Source: a bacterium (GTDB taxonomy: Bacteria > Omnitrophota > Gorgyraeia > Gygaellales > Profunditerraquicolaceae). From it: a DNA stretch of 10,480 nt. Location of the stretch: assembly GCA_004298075.1 (NCBI GenBank), contig SCRK01000245.1, forward strand, positions 1-10,480, written 5' to 3'. This document shows, piece by piece, positions 1 to 9,000 of this stretch. The notes under the pieces were generated by a model that worked only from the letters and a program-made list of their open reading frames with translations, was not told where the DNA came from and made no database searches. Position 1 is the stretch's first letter, and the number at the start of each line of letters is the position of its first letter. A program made the position numbers and the translations under genes.

Positions 1-25
1 ACCTTTAGGAAGGAAAGCGTCCCTT

Positions 26-3000
26 TTATTGTTCTATCAACTGCGGTTCTTTAGATGCAATTTCTACCTTTGCTAATGCCAGCCTTAATTCATTCGCCGG
101 CTTATCCGATTCAAGCAGAATCAGGATTTCCTTTAAAGAGGATTCCGTGCCGCAGGCCTTTTCTTCCTCCTGCCTTAGGATACCTGCAATACAGGCAAGT
201 ACCTTGTCTATCTGGCTGTCCGGATCCTTCAAAGACAAAAGGTATTCTCTTAAGCGTTCACAAGAGGGAGCTATTCCCGAATTTGCCATCCTCTCTATCT
301 CCTGCCATTCCTTATCAGAAACAGTGACTGTCGCCGAAGGGGACTGTCCATGTTTCACTAAAGGACTACTCCCTGCTATCTTTTCCACCTTCGTATACTT
401 GGGCAGCGACCGCATATCAATCCCGCCTACATCTTTCTGCGCCTTCAAGCCAACAGATTCTTCTGCTACAACCGGCGAGCTGGCGGCGTTACTTTCTTCT
501 AGCGATCGCGCGGCCTGTTTACCTTGCAGATATACAACATCGACGGTCGTTTTCGGGAAGTGGATCCCCCTGACATTTAAAAATATTTTTTTGATCTCCG
601 GGAATATCCTGTCCATATAGTATTTTTGACCGGGGTTCACGTCAAACACGATAAAACCCTGCTCGCTCAATAGATCATTTAATGTTTTCAGGTAGGCCAG
701 AAACTCCTCTGTCCCTTTGATCTCTTTTGCATTCATTGCACCGGTATTATAGACAAATGAGGAAGGTAATAAATGACGCATGCCCATATAGCTGTAAATA
801 ACATCTATTTGTATGCCGGGGAACTGGCTTAACAGCCTGCTCCGTAAATTATTCGCTGTGTCTAAAATAAATACTGCGTTATCCGGCACCTCCTGCTCCC
901 CGCGATAGAAAGTGTCCCCGAAAGCGATAATGCGCACATTGTTAATGCCCGCGGCCTTAAGCCTAATACTTAATTCTCTTACCGCCCGCAGATTTCCGGC
1001 TCCCCAGTCAAGAACATACACCTCTCTGTCGCCAGCTGCTTTCGCTCTATCGGTGATCATTTTAAATAAGGAGCCCTGGAGAAGGCGGGAAAAGTTTGAT
1101 TCAACGTCAGCGAATGATGAATTCTTCACCGACCATCTATAATCATAGCCTATCTTAAATGTGCCATCCGGCAGGACCCTTCCCCCTTTTTCTTTGAACT
1201 CCTGTCTTAGCTGACTGACATACTCTTTGCTGTAAGCATCTAAATAGGCGGGTAAAATGATGCCATCTGCTGGCCGGTTTAAAGAAATCGGTGAGCTGAC
1301 GGGAACAGGTTGCTTTTTTATAAGCTGCCATTCTCCATTCGGGCCCTGGATACCAACCGTATCAAAATTTCCCCTTTCCTCGTCTTTCTTAAGAGTCTCT
1401 ATCGCCTTATCCAGACTATGAATAGCCCACGCGTGCGCTAACCGATCCGGCTTGTCTCTTTTCTTAGCAGCGAAATCTCTGCGCATATCATTTATTCTTT
1501 CGGCGGGTATGGCGCAGATCCGGATATCCAGGCCTGATGTTTTCGCTCCTTTTACCGCGCCTCGCACCTCAAACAAAACCTCTCTTAATTTATCCTGACT
1601 AATGCCGTCTTGATTAATTACTACTGTAAATTCATCTCCTCCCATCAACACAGCTATATTTGTGTCAGACGACTGGGGGAATTGCTCCATAATAACGGTT
1701 TTAGCTTCTTCCATCGCCGCTACTATCCTTGCAGTTACCCTATCCGCCGCCCCAAGCCATATATCAACCATGGCGGCATCATCACCTCTATCCGATGCTT
1801 TTTTAAGCTTCTGCAGCTCAAGCTCAAACTCTCTTAAATTAAGGAGGCCCAGACCCCTTATATCAAAATGCAGGTAGGTCGGATGTTCCATAGGAGGGGC
1901 GCGCGAATGAAAAATCAGCCCTGAATTAAACGCGGGCATCTTAGCTTCTTGTTCAATATAACCCACTGCTTCTAACAACGGCTGCAACATATCCGGCGTT
2001 ATTTCTATCGCGCGTTGGGATGAACTTAACTTCTGCTCAAGCTTTGCTATTATATTCCTAATTTTATCTGCCCTGATCTTTGCCTGGTTAAAATCAACCT
2101 GCCATTGTTTTATATAATCCTGAAGCTTAAGAAAAGCAAAGTATTTTCGCGCTTCCTCGTAAAGCTCCTTATCGCCTCTGAATTTTTTCCTGTAGGGTTC
2201 AGACATCGCTTCCCATTCAAGCTGTTTTCTCAAGATGGCCGTGATGTCGTTTTTTAAGGCATGGAGGGTTTCTTTATTTTCTTCGATGGCATCAAAAATC
2301 TCCGGTGACTTTGCGACTAAATCATCAAGTAGGCTGGTAAATTCTGAAAGGGCCTTTTTATATGCTTCCGCTTCAAAGATACCCGGTTTTCCGTCTTCCG
2401 CCATAACCAAAGCCTGATGCGCGTTAATATCCGCTATAAGCCGCGCTTGTTCTATATCTTCGTTTTTGCTGATCCGGCTCATCCCGAACTCTATGGTAAA
2501 AATGCGCTTAATGTCATTGAGGGTGTGGGTTCCCCCCTTTAATTTCTTCTCCAGCTTTTCCCTGTATTTTCTGCTGGGATCCTTAAGAACATTTTCCATC
2601 TTTGCGATGATCGCATCTTTCGCCAAAAGAATATCCTGCTCAAGTTTCTTAGCATCAAGTTCATTGGCGATGAGGAAAACGTCATCTTTATAAGTGCCGT
2701 AAACAACATTGGGCTTGCCTTCCTTAATGATTTTTTTGATAATGCTTATAAGCTCTTTTCTCTTGATATTAATAAGATCGGTGGTTAATTCATACCCTAA
2801 AATATCATTATAATCCTTTATGCCGAACCCTTCGCGAACAACTCCCGGGACCTGGAACACTACAATACTATCCCCAGTTGCTCCCTGTCCTAAGATTTGC
2901 ACAAGGGGGTTACGGTTCTTGAGAAGATTAATTATACCTGCCAATGTTTTCTTGGAAAGCGTAGCTTTATTGGAGAATCTGCCTGTTCCATCATAAGATG

Positions 3001-6000
3001 TCTTCAGCGCCTCAAGCCACCATCCCAATTTCTGCAGTCCATCGCCTAAAGCGATGTCCCTTAATATACGCCCAAACTTTTCCCTCTGATCAAGTTCGCG
3101 GCGCAAATCATTCTTCAAGGCTTCATCCTCTGCCGACAGAGGGCTTGATACATACTCCCCCGGGTCATCAACCACTTTGGCCAGATTTTCTAGATTGTCA
3201 ATTGCAACCGGCGAACTGGCGGTGTTTTTAGCCTCTTTAATTTCGGTGGCAGATAAAATTGCTGTATTATTATATCTTTGCTCGGCATCAAGCACATAAT
3301 CTGAAAATTCCCCGGCTCCGGCTTCTTTTAACATTCCCTTAATAGAAACTAAATTCTTAAGCATTATTCTAATCCTAAGAGGGATAATAAAATTGTAAGA
3401 TTCTAACACTTGTAGGATTTTAACCATATTCGCTAACGAATCCTTTTCACCGGAAAGTTTAATTGCCACGCCAATACGCATGGTCATGAATTTCTGACGT
3501 AATTTATATAAGGGGCTGAACCTGCTCAGGCTATTGCTATTTTCTGCTAAGTTTATGAAATAGCCGACAATAGTATTTAAAAGTTCATACTCTTTGTCCG
3601 GGCTCAAGGTGCAGATCTTACGTATAAACTCGACATCCGTCTTATCCAACTGCAAATAGAAATTCCGATCAATGAGGTAATCAGTTTTTGCATCTGGCGA
3701 CAGGATAGCGTTACCTGGATGAATATCGGAATGCAAAAGATATACATCTTGTCCGTCTTCTCTTGTAAAGATTGGCTGGACAAGATGGCGAGAGAAATCT
3801 TCAACTAAAGCGCGGGTTGCTTCCCTAAATGTTTTACTCAATATAGTGGCGCCTTCTTCGGCAGGAGTATTTTTTTTCAGATTTATCAGCAGCCTCCTGG
3901 CTTCCGGATCCGGTTCTTCTTTTATAAGCTGTTCTAAGGATTTGCCGGACAATTTCAGTTTCAACAATTTATTTAAAGTCACTCCTTCAACATAAGCCTC
4001 ACGCTTTATGTCTTTGTTGTTTGGCCTAAGCGCCGGGGGCACTCTTACCTTCATGCCATTGGTTGCGCTATAATCCTCGTGAGCTCGTTGATATCTGGAA
4101 TCGAGCTCCATAAAAGAAGTATCGCGAATATCCTGGATAACCCATTCGCGAATATCTTTTAATAATTGCTTGGCTATATTATAATTCTTCCTGTCCGCTC
4201 TACTGGCTTTATTTTCAAGGTGTTCAATCACTTTTATTGCCTTGTCCGAAACCTCATTCACAAAAGCCTCAGCATTTGGATTCCTTATTTTCAATACCTC
4301 CTTATGAGTCCCTTCCATAAGATTGCCATCTAAATCACGGTTTCTTACAGTATCAGAAAATACCGTCACTATTGAACCTCCGCCTAAGGTTTCATCTATT
4401 GAAACTAAATCTTCTTCGATAAATTTGGCTACCTCTTGATCCAATTCACTCACTTTAAGGATTGTATCCCAGGCAGTAAATTTATCCTGCCCTTCCGCAG
4501 CATCATAAACATCGCGAAATCTATCCTGATATTCAGGCGATAAAGGCAAATATTGCCCTAAAACCTGCAGGAATCTTACTCCCACCGGCCCTAGGCTCTG
4601 ACAAGTTTCCAAAACAATATCTATGGCTTCTAATGTACTATATTTTGCAATTCCTCCGGGGATACTAGACTTGCTTGCAGGCGCAATGTTCAACTCTTCT
4701 TCTAAGTTTTCTCCAAGCGAATCAATCAACGGCTCTATTCTTTTTACTATCTCAGTATGATCTATTCTTTTTTCATATTTCCTGAGAAATCTCCCTAATT
4801 CATCTTTCTTTGCTTTTTTAAGTTTATCGGCGGCAAAGCTCTTAAAGACATCCCAGGTGTTCAATCTATCTATGTTAGCCGCTAAGGCCTCAGATAATGC
4901 TTCGGCCATCAAAGTATCACTGCCTCCCTCTGGCTTTTGCAGAAATATAGTTGAAAGAGAATTTGCTAATGAAAGGAACAGCCTTTCTGCGTCAATAACT
5001 GAAACTGAAGATTCAAGGACGCTTCTCAGCAAATCCGAAAGCTGCCCGTCTTCAGGAAGATATTTACAGATAATCCTGGCAAACTGCTTTAATCCTTCCT
5101 GCGTTTGAAGCACCCCCTTTGGGCTTAAGAGCAATTTATTCATGATCATAAATTTCACAGGCGCAGGGGAATCGTATAGCACATCCATAAACTCGCTAAA
5201 AGGAACGAAATTTCCTCTCCCCACCCCGATCACTTCAACTGAACCGCCTTCGTATTCGATCTTAAACTGTTTACCTTCGCCATAGGCAGCCATAGCAAAA
5301 AACCATGGCGTGACAAGTAATTTCCGTAATTCTTCATCGGACTTTCCAGAACCTAACATGGCTTCAAAGACTTCTGTAGCCAAATCATTTTTTAGAAGCA
5401 TATCTACTAAATTATCCCCTACCATTAAAGCGAGGAGCTTTACACTGCCGACACTTGCTAATCTTTGCAAATATTTGTCTCTATATTTTTTAAAATAAAG
5501 GAATTTATCTTTCGTATTCACTCTTTTCTTGACAAAATGACCGTAAATCTCCCTGTTTATATCCCCTTTCTCGGAGAGCTCTGTAAGAAAAGCCACTACA
5601 TGCTCATCTGACAATTGCTCAATCAACCTTTTTGCGAACGCAGCTAATATGCGCTCTTTCGCTTCCCCTGAAGGCAAAATGCCTCTGAGGGCAAAATAGT
5701 ACCTTATTGAGATCTCTGGTGATGCAAAAGAAGCTGCTAAATCTCTTCTTTCCCCTAAATAATTTAGGTAAGCTTTATTTACTGGCAAAAGCCATAAGCT
5801 ATGCGCTTCAGAATTACCCGCTATCGCTCCTCCAAGATTAGTTGAACCATATACGGTATTCGAATATCTACCAATGAACCAATATATTTTTTCTGCTAAT
5901 TCCAAAGAAACCGTGGGTTTGATATGCGATAGCAGCCTATCTCTTAGCAACCAATAAACCGCAAAATTTAGCTTTTTGTCTTCGTAACGCTTATCTAACA

Positions 6001-9000
6001 AAGAAGCTGAGTATTCTTTCCCAACATTCTGCTTAAATATCCCTTCCAAATCTTGGATAACATAACTCATGTTCCTCAACGGCAAACCATTAAGAAATAA
6101 TTTTGCTCTGCCGGAATTTACATATGTTTTAATCATCGAAAACCGCCTCTCCCTGTCAGGAACAGGCAATAATTTAACTGCTTCGAGGCCGAACATAAAT
6201 CTTTTATATTTCTGCCTGCTTTCATCGTCGCGGAAATAATGAGTGAATTCCAGGTAATCCAATAATTTTTCTTCGTCATTTGGCCATCTTTTATCGAAAT
6301 CGTCATTTCTATAATCAGGGGGCAGCTTCAATGAATTTGTAGCCCACTGCTTACTCAAAATAGAAAATAACCATTCTGATAGTTTAGGGTCATCTTGGAA
6401 AAGTTTTTTTAGCCCAGGATCGGCTTCTCTTTTATCCATCGAGTTAAGGTATTCCAGGAAAACCATGGGATAAAGATTAAGGAAAGAAAAAAATAATTGC
6501 TCATCCTTGCTTTTTAGCACGCTAATACATTCCCTAAGCACATCATCTTGTATGCCAAAAATTATGTTTATTAATTCAGTATGGCTAATATTGACCTTAT
6601 TAATAATTGCATCATAAAGTTGTTGACTCCAACCGGAGATCAAGACATGCGAGTTATATACAAATTGCAGATCCTTAACTGATTCTAAACCTAGTATCTT
6701 AGCGTATTCTGTATTGGCTTCCTTAAGGTGCTCTGTAAGCATTAAAAAGTTTTCTTTGGAGCGCTCATGGTTTTTCCAGAAATTTTCCACATAGCGGCCG
6801 ATTATTTTCTCTATCCAATCTCCTAGCCACTTCTTCCTTTCATGTTCCTGCTTTAGCCCTACCAGCCTTGATAGATAAGTATTAAAAATAGTGAGGTAAG
6901 ACTTTTGATTTATATCATATGCATTCCCGATTACCTGACTGGTTACCCATTTATCATTTATCAGCAAAGCTGCCAGAAAATCCGCTGACGAATCTTGCGA
7001 ACCCGCATCTATAAGTTGCCCCATATAACTACTGCCTTTTAGCTCTTCCAGTATCTTTACACAATCGGGCGACTGTAGCAAAAACAACGCTGGTTGGCGC
7101 AGTATCCCAATTATCTGCTCCTGCGCAGAAGGATTCTGCATCGAAACAACATCTTTATTGTATATTTTTACCCAACTGATAGATCTGCGTCTATTCATTA
7201 GAAAAGATAAAACCACAGCTTCTTTTGTTTCTCGAGGCCAATTTTCTTTTGCGGACTCAACGCTAATTCTATCAATACAAAAATTCATCACATACAAAAG
7301 CTTCTCTGCAATTTCGCCATAATCATTGTCTTTGGGTTCTAAATATGAAAGCTTCCTTACAAACTCATTCATTGCTTCTTCAATAAGCTGATAGGAGGCC
7401 TCACCTACAGCAGCTTGAAAGTCTGCGCCATATTTTTTGTTAAAAATGCGCTCCTTTATGCTGGGGGTTACTGTAGACAACAGCCAATTATCAGGAATAT
7501 CCATATTTTGACCGGCTTGGCTCCTGCCTGCCTCGACATCATGAAACCTATGATAGCCTATTACAGAAACTATCCTATTTGAGATACTGCCATGAACTAT
7601 ATCTTGTTGGGAACTACCCCCTGCTATTTTTCTTAATACGTCTGACAGAGCCAGGCTATATAACCCTAATTTGGCCAACTTTGTCGTAGTTACCAAATCC
7701 GCTCCGTGCTCTTGTAATCTTCCGGCAGAAATATCTTCTATAAAACTGTGCTCTCCATCTTTTCTTTCCCCACGCTCCCTGGCGAGGTTAAACTCAACAT
7801 GGCCTTGCTCATGTGCCAACACAGCAGCAACTTCGTCAATGGTATCCAATCTCATAATTAGAGCTAAGTTAATCACAACCGTTTGGCCAATACTAAATGC
7901 TAGCGGCTCCTCTCCGTCTATAGCAACCAAAATCCTAGCGACAGGGAATCCCCTCTCAGCCATTTTATCTAATAGTTTTTGCAATCTAACGACAATTGGG
8001 TGCCCTAAACGAAGAAATCTGTTAGACGTTTGGTAATACCGCAAAACCTCCATTTCTTGCCCGAACACATTTCCAAACGCATCCGAATAATACAAGATCG
8101 CCTCGCGAAAAGCTTTTATAATATCAGCCTCTAACCCTTCGTAAGATTCTAAGTTTATTCCTTTTGAGCGAAAATCTTCTACCATCTTCTTATATTGTGG
8201 TCTACTCCAATGATCAGGAGAATAATTCATATAAAATTTGTCGTGCTCTGCATTGCTTTCCCTAATTATTCTTGCAATATCTTTTCTTAATTCTTTTTCC
8301 AACGTTTTATCTCCTACGGACAAAAGGGGAAATATACGCCCGGCATCGAATTCCTTTTCAGCTATGTTTTCTTTCATTACATCTTTTTGGCGTATTCTTA
8401 ACCGTCCAGGTTGATTTTCTGCGCCTTTGTATATAGTAAACTGCATTTTCTCATTGGAAAGGGACACATTTAAATCAGGCTGAAGCGCAGTTATTACTTG
8501 AATTTGAGGGTTTGGAAGGTTAACGAGAGCCGTTCCTTGTACAGGTGAAGAAGCCGAAGATTCTTGAGCTGCTGGGCTGGCGGTGCTCGTTTGCGCAGCC
8601 GGAGAACCGGCGGCACCATTTTGCGAATCCTCTGAGTTCCGGACTTTCTCTGCAATTGCTAAATTTCCGGAAGAATTAATATCTCTCTTAGCCACAGAAT
8701 TATAATAGCCCTTCGGCCAATATGCGTGGACAAATTCTACCGCGGTTACTTCATTTTCTTTATTAAAAATCAATCTGATCCCCTTTTCTGCTACTACGGG
8801 ATAGGGGGAAGTAAAAACGAAGCCCTGCGGGAAGGTATCCGCAAATAGCTGGGCGATATTTGAAAATAGCCGCCCGCCTTTTCCTGTACTACAGCTATCT
8901 AGAATAATAATGCCGTTTTCTTCTAATGTGCCGACCGCGGCTGATAATTTTTCTTTTAATTGCTTATCTCTAATGGTTAATTTTGAATCGGGTTCCCCGA

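Noticed and set aside
1..25. Terminator after the stop codon
   Set aside because: The 25 bases form at best three-pair stems with no U-run in the transcript direction; a terminator would lie beyond the edge.
147..620. Plus-strand open frame of 157 codons, and about a dozen other plus-strand frames of 60-121 codons
   Set aside because: All lie fully antisense to the giant frame, have Ser/Pro/Cys-rich unlikely translations and no domain motif; they are shadows.
3604..3804. Minus-strand 66-codon frame inside the kinase
   Set aside because: It overlaps the catalytic HSDIHPGN region of the giant protein in another frame and shows no motif of its own.
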